From Gracilaria gracilis (Eukaryota; Rhodophyta; Florideophyceae; Gracilariales; Gracilariaceae), in NCBI GenBank assembly GCA_030374805.1, contig JARGSG010000011.1, positions 434,001 to 498,000 of the forward strand: a stretch of DNA of 64,000 bases, in the 5' to 3' direction. This document shows, in pieces, positions 1-9,389 of the stretch (positions are counted from its first letter, which is position 1; each line of letters opens with the position of its first letter). The notes beneath the pieces were generated by a model. It saw only the letters and a program-made list of their open reading frames with translations, was not told where the DNA came from and ran no database searches. The translations under genes were made by a program, and so were the position numbers.

Positions 1-460
1 CGCTCGCTACAGACAATAGTGTAAACCGAATTGGTTACTCAGCGCGGCGCTCTGCCGATCTGGGGCGCGTCTCTCGCTTATCAAAAAACTTAATTTTTTG
101 ACTTTCACCACTTGGGTTTGGAGCCATGCGTGCGCGGCGCGTGCCATGAAAGTGCGCGCGCGTGCCGGCCGCGTGCTAGCTTTGACGTCGCTGCGACGCT
201 GACGCGCAAAGCGCATCCCTCGTCGAGTTTCGTTCGGTACGTCGTCATCGCTAAATCTTTACGGTCTTCCGGCAAACCTTCTTGGTCTCTTCGATGCACT
301 GTGATTAACTTCTCCCAGTTGGTGTTAGCTTCTTCATTAAACTTATCCAGTTAGGTGTTGCAGTTAGCTTCAGGTACCATGTGGGTGCGATGCGCAGCGA
401 ATAAGGGAAAGCGCGAAAATAGCCTCCCCCCTCCCTAAGAGCTGTGCATCGCCTCTAAGG

Positions 461-3400
461 TTATTCATCGTTCGGCACGTCCTCTCCTTTGCGGTTCCAG
501 TAGCTTAACCTGAAGTGGTGTGGTATTGCTGAGGGCGGCTCGGCGGTATCACCATCTGCGCCCCAGCCATACCAACGTACGGTGTACTTCAGACCATCTG
601 GGGTACGGCGGTGACCTACAAGGCGTTCCACTGGGAACTCATTAGAGACCTGAACTGGTATCGTTTCACCACTTTGGTTGAGATGAGCATCGGTACCACT
701 AGGGGTAGGTGTTTCCTCTGAAGGAGCAACCGTAATCCCTGCGGGTGGTACGTGGTCTGGGTCGTCACCCTGTGCGTCATCATTAACCTCGATGGGTGTC
801 CCGTCTTCCCGGGGCTGAGTCCTCACGGCAGTCGCTTGTGGGTCACGCGCGGATTCTCCGCGTTCCTTCTTGGACTGAACCGTCTGAGGTGCAACCGTGA
901 TTCGGTCAATAGAGATTGTATTCTCTACACCATCTTGGTTCAACGTTACCGTGTGGTCGGTCGACCGAACTACCTTGAAAGGTCCCGATGATTTTGGAAG
1001 AAGCTTAGAATTGATATCTCTATCAATAGCTTCATCATCAGCTTCATCACCCGGTCGTGGTTTAGCTCCTTTCGGGGGGTGGTCAATAAAGACATATTGA
1101 CCCGGCGTAGCCGTTACCACTTGGGTTACCTTACGGTCGTAGTCCTCCTTGTACCGCTTCTGGGATGCTGTGAGCTTGCTCTCAGCATACTTGAGAGCAC
1201 GTCTCAACCTCAAAAGGGTATTCCGTTTGACCTGTGAGGGTGTGAGCGCTCCGGCGGCTTCTTGTCCTAATGGGTCCCCTTCAACAACAATACGTGGTGG
1301 GTGTCTTGACAGTATTAGATCGAACGGCGTAGTTTGCGTCGCTAGATGAACCTGAAGGTTATATGCATATGTCAAGGGCTGCACGAGCTCGTCCCAACCA
1401 GTTTGGTGTTCTTCCATATAATGTCGCAGACTAGATACCAGTGTTCGGTTAAAGCGCTCCACTTGCCCATTCGTTTGCGGATGGTAGGCAGTGGTGAAGT
1501 AGTGCTTAATACCCAAGAGGTTACAAACAGCTTCAAAGAACTTCGAAGCTAAGTTCGAACCATTGTCGGTAAGTAAATAAAGCGGTGCACCATACGGGTA
1601 GATCCAATTGTTCAAGAACACCACCGCGAGGGTCGTAGATTTCGTGCCCTTCAAGGGTATCGCTCGCGTGAGCTTCGAGAACCTGTCGGTGATTACGATG
1701 ATGTACTGATATCCCCTTGTGGTTTTTGGTAATGGACCCAGAAGGTCTATTGCGACGAACTCGAGAGGACCCGCTGCAGGGAATAACTTCAAGTATTTCC
1801 TGTGCTTCCGGAGACCTCCACGGGTACGTACGCAAGATTCACATTGACCTACAAAGGTATATACATCATTAGCCATATGAGGCCAGTAGTACCCTTGCCT
1901 CAAGGTGTAGTACATTCTCGTACCTCCAGGGTGTCCTGATAGCCTCGGGTAGTAGGCCAGGTACAGCACCCGAGGGCGCAGTACCTTGGGCACCACCTTC
2001 TGAAGGGAACCATCAATAGGAGCTCGCCTCACCAGGAAACCATTTCGGTCGACGTCAAAGTTCGAGTCTTTCATACCTACTTGGTCCATGAGAGAGCGGC
2101 AATAAACATCGTTTGCTTGCTTTCTCAGGAATTCCTCGCGGATAATTGGCATGACGTCTGCTTCCTCGAGGGCGAGTATTTCCCGAGCGATGGCATCACT
2201 AAACCACGTATCCTCTTCGGGTAGAGTCCAGTAACCTTCTAAGGTATCACCATCAGGGTTGGTAGAGATGGTAAAGCATGGGATATCATCCTCTACCGGC
2301 TCGGTGTCCAAACCATCTGTGGTAATGCGAGACATCGCGTCTGCGACATTGTGCTTGATACCTGGACGGTACTGTACGTCATACTCGAACTCTGAAAGTC
2401 GTAACCGCCATCGGGCAAGTCTGCCTGATGCGTCGGCGAGACCCAGTATCCACCGTAGGGCATCATGGTCGGTTCGAAGCGTGAACCTTTCACCATATAG
2501 GTAGGGACGGAGCATCAACATGCTCCAGACCACTGCCAGACATTTCTTTTCGGTTGTTGTGTAGTTCTTTTCTGCAGCGTGCAAAGCACGGCTCCAGTAC
2601 CCTATAGGTAGTTTGTCGCCGTTTTCTTGCTCCTGCATAAGACAACAACCAATTTGGGCGTCCGAGGCGTCAGTATCCAACGTGTATCGTAAACCAGCTT
2701 TGGGTAATGCCAAGATGGGAGGTGTCAAGAGCGCATGTTTCAGCGCCTCGAACGCATCCATTTCCTCATTGGTAAGACATTCAAACCTTGTAGGTTGACC
2801 TTTCAGCAGCTTCCTGTTGAGGGGAGCCGCTATCTTGGCAAATCCCTTGATAAACCGGCGGTACACATTGCACAAACCTATAAAGGATCGGATTTCCGTC
2901 TGGGACGTGGGTGGCTTCGCCTCCTGCACGGCCCGGATATTCCGCGGCGTCACTTCTAACCTCCCAGGGCTGATGATATGACCAAGGTATTCTACCTCTT
3001 TGGTGAAGAATTCGCACTTGCGGAGCTTCAACGTTACTCCAGATTCCCTCAAAAGGTTCAAAACTTCCCTAACATGGGGGAAATGTTCCTCTACCGTTCT
3101 GGAATGTATGATTACATCGTCGATGTATACCAGAGCGGTTCTCCACTTCACCTTCGACAGGATTACATCTAACGCCCTCTGAAAGGTAGCCGGGGCATTT
3201 CGCAACCCAAAGGGCATACGCGTAAAGCGGAATAACCCAGCGTGGCAAGTAAACGTAGTTTTGTCCTTGTCTTCTTCCCTGATAGGTACCTGCCAATAAC
3301 CACAATTGGCATCGAGCGTAGTAAAGATCTTGGCGTTGCCCAACGAATCTATACACTCGTCCATTCTATGTATTGGGTACGAATCCCTAATGGTCATACT

Positions 3401-3976
3401 ATTCAGTCTTCTGTAGTCCACACAGAACCGCATACGGGTATCATTCTTCTTTGTGACGAGAACCACAGGGCTGGCCCAGTCCGCATTTGCTGGTTCTATG
3501 ACACCTTCACGGAGCATTCTCTCGACCTCATTGAGCTCAACCTCCCGGGCTTTTGGACCTGCACGGTAAGGCTGCTGGTAAATGGGTTTCCAGCCAGGCA
3601 CCATATCAATACGGTGCTCTGTAGCCTCAATTTGGCCCAACCGGCCCGACCACATGGGTTCAAATTCTTCTAAGAGACTGAGGATCCGGTCTCGGAGAGC
3701 CTGGTTCTCCGCACCGATCTGGACTTCCTCTCTCCAATTCCGCACTGGGTCCAGTTCCATAGTCTTTTCCTGATCTCCAACCTTAAAGGTATTGGCGATC
3801 TTCTGTTCCATTTTGGTATTTGTCGATAACGGGGGCGCATATGCAGGGTATGGCGCATCTGTTTCTCTCCCTTCCTTAGAGGTGGCGACCTCGCCCAACA
3901 GTAGGTGAGACCGTGAAAACCCCTTGTGGTGCCGGCAATGCGATTCCAATAGTGGTATTCTTGGGTAACTTAACAA
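461..3976 (-). CDS. pol: Element A Pol: RT, RNase H, integrase, chromodomain
   Basis: Open frame of about 1170 codons carrying the replication and integration enzymes of element A. RT has FGLRNAPATFQRA followed by the catalytic YIDDV box. RNase H has TLDTDAS and RTDHDALRW. Integrase has the HHCC zinc region (SGHPGG to QCESC) and the DDE core: D in VAIDLLG, D in LTDNGSN, E in NGQVERFNR. The C-terminal 60 residues are a chromodomain (VERLVGHR, YTVRWYGW), although the usual TWEP tryptophan reads TAEP here. No internal stop is present. The frame opens inside the end of the protease frame and is shifted by one base relative to it, while element B has both in one frame; an indel near 3880-3905 is therefore likely. 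There is no own start codon; it would be made as part of a polyprotein. Confidence 0.93.
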   Translation of the reverse strand: MLSYPRIPLLESHCRHHKGFSRSHLLLGEVATSKEGRETDAPYPAYAPPLSTNTKMEQKIANTFKVGDQEKTMELDPVRNWREEVQIGAENQALRDRILSLLEEFEPMWSGRLGQIEATEHRIDMVPGWKPIYQQPYRAGPKAREVELNEVERMLREGVIEPANADWASPVVLVTKKNDTRMRFCVDYRRLNSMTIRDSYPIHRMDECIDSLGNAKIFTTLDANCGYWQVPIREEDKDKTTFTCHAGLFRFTRMPFGLRNAPATFQRALDVILSKVKWRTALVYIDDVIIHSRTVEEHFPHVREVLNLLRESGVTLKLRKCEFFTKEVEYLGHIISPGRLEVTPRNIRAVQEAKPPTSQTEIRSFIGLCNVYRRFIKGFAKIAAPLNRKLLKGQPTRFECLTNEEMDAFEALKHALLTPPILALPKAGLRYTLDTDASDAQIGCCLMQEQENGDKLPIGYWSRALHAAEKNYTTTEKKCLAVVWSMLMLRPYLYGERFTLRTDHDALRWILGLADASGRLARWRLRLSEFEYDVQYRPGIKHNVADAMSRITTDGLDTEPVEDDIPCFTISTNPDGDTLEGYWTLPEEDTWFSDAIAREILALEEADVMPIIREEFLRKQANDVYCRSLMDQVGMKDSNFDVDRNGFLVRRAPIDGSLQKVVPKVLRPRVLYLAYYPRLSGHPGGTRMYYTLRQGYYWPHMANDVYTFVGQCESCVRTRGGLRKHRKYLKLFPAAGPLEFVAIDLLGPLPKTTRGYQYIIVITDRFSKLTRAIPLKGTKSTTLAVVFLNNWIYPYGAPLYLLTDNGSNLASKFFEAVCNLLGIKHYFTTAYHPQTNGQVERFNRTLVSSLRHYMEEHQTGWDELVQPLTYAYNLQVHLATQTTPFDLILSRHPPRIVVEGDPLGQEAAGALTPSQVKRNTLLRLRRALKYAESKLTASQKRYKEDYDRKVTQVVTATPGQYVFIDHPPKGAKPRPGDEADDEAIDRDINSKLLPKSSGPFKVVRSTDHTVTLNQDGVENTISIDRITVAPQTVQSKKERGESARDPQATAVRTQPREDGTPIEVNDDAQGDDPDHVPPAGITVAPSEETPTPSGTDAHLNQSGETIPVQVSNEFPVERLVGHRRTPDGLKYTVRWYGWGADGDTAEPPSAIPHHFRLSYWNRKGEDVPNDE

Positions 3977-4715
3977 TGTGATTGCTAAAGTTACTCAAGT
4001 ACACCTTGAAGGATCGGTTAGGGATGTTGTCGATAATCCTGTTTGCCATCAAGGCGAGATGTCTTTCTGCCAACCTAGGATGGTTCTGCAGCATTACCAA
4101 TCCTGGAACTGCGCATGAGACATTCACTACCATTTGGGTCATAGCCGGAATTGAAACCAATTTGGTGAGCCGTATCTTGTTTGAAACCTTTTCGGTGGGT
4201 ATATTGAACCTCGGCTTCTTACGCCAACCATTTTTGGTCTGCGTATTACCCAGTATGGCAATACGACCACCTTGACGGAGAGCGACCGTTCGGGACCCTG
4301 GCAAAATTGCCTTGACATGTCTGTCAATAAAGTTGGTCCCGAGGATACAGTCTGTCGCTGGACGATCCACCACAAAGAAATTGAGCTTCACCTTCAAGGT
4401 TCCGAGTTGTACCACAGTGGTTAACATTCCTCTAAGGTGCAGTGGGCGCTCGTTAGCGTCCACCAGCGGGTTGATACTCGGGGCAGGTCGAATGTTCCGC
4501 AAGACCGCATCGGGTATGACGCGAGCGTTTAGCACATTCGGACCGGCGCCGGTATCGAGTACACACGCAACGGGAACCTGTAGGTAATTTAGAAAGCTTA
4601 CTGAAGCATTAACTTTATAGTTATTGTACTTCATTAGACACACCACATTGGGTACATCTGATTCTTCTTTTTCCACCATTAAGGTTTCCCGTTCCGGTAT
4701 CGACGGGCCTTCCAA
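3876..4715 (-). CDS. Element A protease (retropepsin-like) region
   Basis: Aspartic protease part of the polyprotein. The active-site motif is VLDTGAGPNVL near residue 55, followed about 75 residues later by the second hydrophobic motif ILGTNFIDRH. The frame is -1 relative to gag and stays open upstream of 4715 across the gag stop, as expected for gag-pro frameshifting; no ATG is needed (the first codon at 4715 is TTG). The region after the protease (NIPNRSFKVYLSN...) corresponds to the linker before RT in element B, but here it runs into a stop while the RT continues in another frame. Confidence 0.85.
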   Translation of the reverse strand: MEGPSIPERETLMVEKEESDVPNVVCLMKYNNYKVNASVSFLNYLQVPVACVLDTGAGPNVLNARVIPDAVLRNIRPAPSINPLVDANERPLHLRGMLTTVVQLGTLKVKLNFFVVDRPATDCILGTNFIDRHVKAILPGSRTVALRQGGRIAILGNTQTKNGWRKKPRFNIPTEKVSNKIRLTKLVSIPAMTQMVVNVSCAVPGLVMLQNHPRLAERHLALMANRIIDNIPNRSFKVYLSNFSNHIVKLPKNTTIGIALPAPQGVFTVSPTVGRGRHL

Positions 4716-4735
4716 TTCACGGTTAGGGGTGGCCC

Positions 4736-5241
4736 CTACGCTAACCGTTCGGTGTTTTCCTGCTCCTCCGGAGCGGAACTGTCCTTCTCCAAGATTGGTG
4801 TTTCCTCGACGAGATGAACCTGAGATGGTGATGGTTGAGCTTGTACCCTCTTTCCAGATCCATATAGGTTACGGTGGTTTTGCTGCCTGGCACTGATCAG
4901 ATGTTCGCGCACCCCTGGGGGTATTTTGTCACATCTGTTCGCCAGATGGTCTGGCGACAAACAGAGGCAGCAAACCAATCCACCTGTCTGGGGATCACGC
5001 ATTGCCATAGAGGTAGGTCGGGTAACCGGATTGGTCGGTGCTGTAGCATATGAAGATGCTTGCGAACCAGCCGTTGAGGTTTGTTGAGTGCTCGCCGCAC
5101 TTGGTGGCGACCTTACCGAAGCTGGTAGTACGGTAGACGACCAATTACCAATGGAGGTGGCTCGTGACTGAGCCTGCGGCGCAGTCACGAGATGAACTGG
5201 CATTCCTGTTGGTACGCGAATGAGCGAATCTCTCTCTGAGG
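4736..5241 (-). pseudogene. gag: Element A gag, 3' fragment with CCHC zinc knuckle
   Basis: C-terminal piece of the element A capsid/nucleocapsid protein. It contains one zinc knuckle, CCLCLSPDHLANRC, matching CX2CX4HX4C, and then a low-complexity tail ending at TAG (4736-4738). The upstream end is cut by element B: the first five bases (5237-5241) are the target-site duplication. The codon phase at the cut matches that of the 5' fragment ending at 17400. Without B and one duplication copy the two pieces form one uninterrupted frame of about 720 codons, close to the 705 codons of element B gag. Confidence 0.9.
5237..5241. repeat. Target-site duplication TGAGG, left copy
   Basis: Five bases directly before the TGTGG... 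start of the left LTR of element B, identical to the five bases directly after the right LTR. Five-base duplications are usual for Ty3/gypsy integrases. Confidence 0.93.
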
Positions 5242-6400
5242 TGTGGAGCAATGGCAATCCGATGTCGGCACGATGAAGTTTCTCATAACGGAGCTCTACC
5301 CATTGGGCACTGACGTGTCAGACTATGAATATGGACCCCGTTTTGGGTGGATTTGGAAATATTATTGGAACGTACCTTGTTAGGTGAATCTGGGATAGAA
5401 CCTATGAAATAGGTGTACAGTAGGGCCTTGTGGCATACTTATCCAAATATTTGGCGTCACACCCGCTGGGTAGATACTGTGGCTCCCTGACACTGAGTTG
5501 TCCACGTGTAGAGCCCTCGTGGGAGTGCGCAGCCCTAGATACAGTAGATAGTACATATAGAACCTATGAAATAGGTGTACAGTAGGGCCTTGTGGCATAT
5601 TTGTCCAAATATTTGGCGTCACACCCGCTGGGTCGATACTTTGGCACCCTGACACTGGGTTGTCCACGTGTAGAGCCCTCGTGGGAGTGCGCAGCCCTAG
5701 ATACAGTAGATAGTATATATGCTCGGGCGATCTCGCCCTGGAGCCACTAAGTAAAACTCACCTGAGTCGTATCTTCTTCTTGAAGTACGTGGTCTTCATC
5801 CCGAAGGCTGGGCCATGGTTGTTACTGCCTACGTAGGTTCACGACTCCTCTAAGGAGAGTAACCACGACTGGTCTCGGTACAGTCACCCCTCAGGGTCCC
5901 TAAGGAAGTTCTTTACTACCAGTTTCTGGCTCGTTTCGCTAATTGCCCCAGTATCAGGTCGTATTTGCTGTCGTTCACCGAGGTACCGGATCTTTGTTTA
6001 GTTCATCGTTTTCCTGCTGCAGGTCTCGCTTCCGCCTCTGTATAGAGTTATATTTGGACACACGTGTGTGTGTGTCTCGTTCCGCTATTGGCCCTGTCCC
6101 GGCCGATGGCACGGGCCGTAGCTTCGCTCGTGTGGTTCTTCGTAGGAGCACTACACCGTCTTACGGCACCCTTCGCTCCACTTCTGGACTCGTTCTCTCG
6201 TGACCCGTCGTCGGTTATTTCTCTCTAGGCCCACCCTCTTCTTTACCTCTGCAGGTTATTCCAGTACCGTCTCCGGTTTACACCCGGCTGCCACGCGGCA
6301 CGCGCACGGGCAGAGGGCTCTACTTCTGAGTTCGCCCTTTTGTGGGAGCATGACTCGGAAACCCTGGTGGACACGTACCCTCTTTGGGGTTTGCTCTACA
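5242..6400 (+). repeat. Element B 5' LTR (with internal 162-bp duplication)
   Basis: Starts TGTGGAGCAATGG and ends TTTGCTCTACA; collinear with 16403-17399. It is 1159 bp against 997 bp in the other LTR, and the difference is exactly the 162-bp tandem duplication at 5397-5720. A TATA-like TATATAT at 5714-5720 (also in the right LTR at 16713-16719) is a candidate promoter element; this is tentative. Confidence 0.95.
5397..5720. repeat. 162-bp tandem duplication in the 5' LTR only
   Basis: Two copies of a unit starting AGAACCTATGAAATAGG at 5397 and 5559, period 162, with a few substitutions between them (for example GTACATATAG at the end of copy one, GTATATATGC at the end of copy two). The right LTR has a single copy starting near 16558. 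The duplication therefore arose after integration, or before it in one LTR with loss from the other. Confidence 0.92.
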
Positions 6401-6403
6401 TTC

Positions 6404-6419
6404 TGGTCTCCCGACTTAG
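6404..6419 (+). other. Element B primer-binding site
   Basis: TGGTCTCCCGACTTAG, three bases after the 5' LTR. It begins with TGG, the complement of a tRNA CCA end. The same sequence with one change lies at the equivalent place in element A (19190-19205, minus strand). It is not the common initiator-Met site TGGTATCAGAGC. The priming tRNA was not identified. Confidence 0.8.
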
Positions 6420-6534
6420 AAGAGTCTAGTAGACTAGAGCCTAAAAAGGAAGTTTAATTGAAGTAGTACTCATAAGAGTTCGAAACTAGAAGCTTGAAGT
6501 TGTTTCCCCGCTTGGGTTTGTTTCTGTCACTGAA

Positions 6535-8652
6535 ATGGGATCCGGAAAACGGCCAAGTCCGTCCAAGGCTCGATCGGTCGGTTCTGGTTTACCCCCGCAA
6601 GAGCGGTCAGTTCCCGAACCGCTACCGGTGAAAGAGAAGAACTCCGGGAGCCGGAAACAACCGTCGAAGACGTCTGATACCCCAGTGGCCGGGCCCGCTT
6701 CCGTTCCTCTGGAAGGACCCTTATCCGCTGCTGCGGCAAGTGACGCAGTATTATCCGAATTGGATACTCAAGTTCGCCTGCTTGAGGCCCAGAGCGCGGT
6801 GATAGCTAGCTCTCAAGCTGCACTCAAAAAGGAGGTCGAATCGCTTCGCGAGGAAGTGAAAGACGCTCAAATGAGAGATGTGTCGGGAGAAATCCAGCTT
6901 CTGAGACAGGAAATGAACTCAATTCTGGAGTGCTTTGGTTCCCCACAGGGTTTCGTGGATGGATATCATCGGACAGTGGAAGAGTTCCGTGCCACAACGG
7001 ATCGAATTCACGCCCTTCTGGGTACCCTCGAAGCCATTATTAGGATGGATGAAGAAGCAGAAGCCCCCCTACGGGAGAAGTCTGTTCCGAAAGATTTCGT
7101 TCATCACTCTGAGAAGAAGAGCCATCGCAAGTCCTCAAAAGAGTTTCGCCACCACGTGGATTCGTCTGACTCTGACTCTGACTCTGACTCTGACAGCTCG
7201 GACAGCTCGTCATCGTCGTCATCGTCCGCTGCCTCGGAAGGTAGTCGTCAACGACGTCGTCGACATTCTCAATCGTCCCGTTCAAGGGCCATGCTTACCT
7301 CTCAAGGTGCAATTCGTACCCGAGAGAAGGGAACTAAGTGTCCTGGTCTTAAGGAGTTGAAGCCTACGAATCCGCTTTATCGGAAGTTGTTATCGTACCG
7401 TTACTATCGGTTACAGACGTCCGAAGGGAAGAGAACCTCTAAAAGTACCGAAAAGGTGAGGGCGCACATCCGTAAGCTCAGCGTGACACTCAAGAATCGC
7501 GAGTTTACAGGAGAAGACCCCATCCGGGTGCTGGATTTCCTCTCTAGGTTCGTTCATGAAGCCGATATTCTCGGAATGACGGAGGGACAGGCGTACGTTG
7601 CCCTCCCCTATTACCTGAAAGGTCAGGCTGAAGACCAGTTTAATTCCATCCTTGGATCGTCAAGAGCCTCGGAAGGCGGCGTTACTTGTTGGCCCGAAGC
7701 GGTTCATTACCTCTTAAGGTCATACGCTACTGGCCATGCCATTCAGCAGGCTACGTCGGCCCTGAGGGAACTGAAGCAACGTCCGGAAGAAACGGAAACG
7801 GCTTATTCAACGCGCCTGAATAAGGCTTTCCACCGCTGTGGTAATGTTCATCCTTCACAGGAGAGATGTGCGATGTTTGTCGATGTGTTAAATCCCGCGA
7901 TTCGGGCACTGGTAGCGCGTTATCGGGAGGAGAATCGGAAGATAACCTATTTTGAATTGGTACAGTACGCCCAGGCTGAAGGGGATACGCTCCGGGCTCG
8001 GCGTCCCTCCAAGTCGAAGCCTCGTAAGGTACTGTTTGCCAACAATTCTGACTCTTCTCTGGCCCTTTCATATGGGAATGAAGCCAGTATGGACATGGAT
8101 AATGTGCACCTCATAGGTAGTAATCCGAGTTCTGTCGGCACTTCAATTGCCACCTCGGAATTGCCGTCAACCACGGTGCCGTCTACGGAGTGCGATCCGG
8201 CCCTGTATGGTCAGGACCGCCGAGTTCCGGCAGCATCGATACCCTACGGAGGTCGCATGATGAGGACAACTCGCCCAGGATGGAGGGATAGCACCCAGCA
8301 GGGTCGTGTTATAGCACGTCCCACCCATGGTTCAACCGCAGTGATCTGCTACGAATGTTATGACTTTGGTCATATTTCACCGCAGTGCACGGTCCCGGCA
8401 CGGGATAGGTTGAAAATCGTCACTCAGTTCGAGTCTCTGACGCCCGAGGAACAGGCACGGGTCCCCAGAACATCCTACGAAGGCGCTAAGCATTCGTTGG
8501 CCCTTCAAGGAGCTGCTGGAACCATGCATGGTAACCCTGCCTTCGCGCAGACTAACCTTCAGGCTCAGCGTCGCGAACCGGTATACGGGAATCAGGTAGG
8601 TCCCGCGGAGGGAAATCGCCCGCATCAGGCGGTTCCGGCTCCAAAAAACTAA
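6535..8652 (+). CDS. gag: Element B Gag
   Basis: Intact 705-residue structural protein of element B. The order is: basic/proline N-terminus; a coiled-coil stretch about residues 75-130 (LDTQVRLLEAQSAVIASSQ); a Ser-Asp repeat tract near residues 208-235; an Arg/Ser-rich stretch; a Ty3-type capsid domain about residues 310-480 (FTGEDPIRVLDFLSRFVHE); and a zinc knuckle CYECYDFGHISPQC near residue 604 (CX2CX4HX4C). The ATG at 6535 follows an open leader after the primer-binding site. It ends in AAA AAC TAA, where a -1 frameshift site sits directly on the stop. Confidence 0.93.
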   Translation: MGSGKRPSPSKARSVGSGLPPQERSVPEPLPVKEKNSGSRKQPSKTSDTPVAGPASVPLEGPLSAAAASDAVLSELDTQVRLLEAQSAVIASSQAALKKEVESLREEVKDAQMRDVSGEIQLLRQEMNSILECFGSPQGFVDGYHRTVEEFRATTDRIHALLGTLEAIIRMDEEAEAPLREKSVPKDFVHHSEKKSHRKSSKEFRHHVDSSDSDSDSDSDSSDSSSSSSSSAASEGSRQRRRRHSQSSRSRAMLTSQGAIRTREKGTKCPGLKELKPTNPLYRKLLSYRYYRLQTSEGKRTSKSTEKVRAHIRKLSVTLKNREFTGEDPIRVLDFLSRFVHEADILGMTEGQAYVALPYYLKGQAEDQFNSILGSSRASEGGVTCWPEAVHYLLRSYATGHAIQQATSALRELKQRPEETETAYSTRLNKAFHRCGNVHPSQERCAMFVDVLNPAIRALVARYREENRKITYFELVQYAQAEGDTLRARRPSKSKPRKVLFANNSDSSLALSYGNEASMDMDNVHLIGSNPSSVGTSIATSELPSTTVPSTECDPALYGQDRRVPAASIPYGGRMMRTTRPGWRDSTQQGRVIARPTHGSTAVICYECYDFGHISPQCTVPARDRLKIVTQFESLTPEEQARVPRTSYEGAKHSLALQGAAGTMHGNPAFAQTNLQAQRREPVYGNQVGPAEGNRPHQAVPAPKN

Positions 8653-8706
8653 ATATGGGAGTCTTCCCGACGGGAGGGGTGTCTTCCAAGTCGAAGCAGA
8701 AGACGC
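8643..8706 (+). promoter_or_regulatory. -1 programmed ribosomal frameshift signal (gag-pro)
   Basis: Slippery heptamer A AAA AAC (8643-8649) is in phase with gag and is followed at once by the gag stop TAA (8650-8652). A -1 slip moves ribosomes exactly into the protease frame. Downstream are two possible stems: CTTCCC/GGGAGG (8663-8668 with 8672-8677) and GTGTCTTC/GAAGACGC (8679-8686 with 8699-8706). XXXYYYZ plus downstream structure is the standard retroelement signal. The function here is inferred. Confidence 0.82.
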
Positions 8707-9389
8707 CCGAGGCGCCTTCGCTTCGCTCCCCGACTGTTACGATCCTATCAAGGAAAATGGCAGCCACCGACGTGGATTCGGAACACTTTTGTGTTCTTTG
8801 TCGACCGTGGATACGGGCCCGTAATCCCCGTCTCCCGGATAGAATCCTGGTTATGGCCAAGCGGAACTATAAAGTTTACGCCGATCTCGGCCTTTCAGAA
8901 CATTTTATGGTTCGTCAGTTGTCGGTCCTAGATACAGGCGCTGCTCCCAACCTTATTCACAGAAAACTGATATCGCCTGCTCTTCAGGAACGTGTTAGTT
9001 ACGGTCCATCAATGGATATTTCGGATGCCAACAACAATCCGATTAGTACGGCTGGTTACGTTTCGCTTCTGGTGAGATTAGGAAGGCACCTCGTGAAGGT
9101 AGATTTCGTCGTTTGCGATTCGCTAGCCGCACCAGTTATACTGGGTTGTGATTTCTGTGACAGGTTTGTGGAAAATATCCGTCCTCGGAAGCGTACCGTG
9201 GAAATGGAAGACGGTTCAATAATTCCGATTGTCCGGAGACCTCTACGAGCCGCTACGCGGAAACACGTACCGCTCCCGGTTTCACATCAGCCTACCAAAG
9301 GCACAATGGCATCAACGAAGTTGCACGTGCTCAAATCGGTGCAACTTTCGCCAGAGTCCCAGGTGTGGGTCGCAGTCGTCACCAAGTAG
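8655..9389 (+). pseudogene. Element B protease region, truncated by TAG
   Basis: Retropepsin-like domain with active site VLDTGAAPNLIHRK near residue 91 and ILGCDFCDRF about 75 residues later, collinear with element A. The frame is -1 to gag and is the same as pol. It is cut by TAG at 9387-9389, after which the same frame continues as pol. The equivalent position in element A is open, so this is a nonsense mutation rather than a natural end. Confidence 0.85.

Noticed and set aside
1-460. 3' LTR of element A, with a polypurine tract at 424-436 (minus-strand GGGAGGGGGGAGG)
   Set aside because: A purine run follows the pol stop, but 1-423 shows no visible similarity to the 5' LTR at 19209 onwards. 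I could not support an LTR call; an alignment of both intervals would decide.
5943-6203. 86-codon frame conserved in both LTRs of element B (also 16942-17202)
   Set aside because: Identity is explained by LTR duplication; it has no domain and differs only by the general LTR substitutions.
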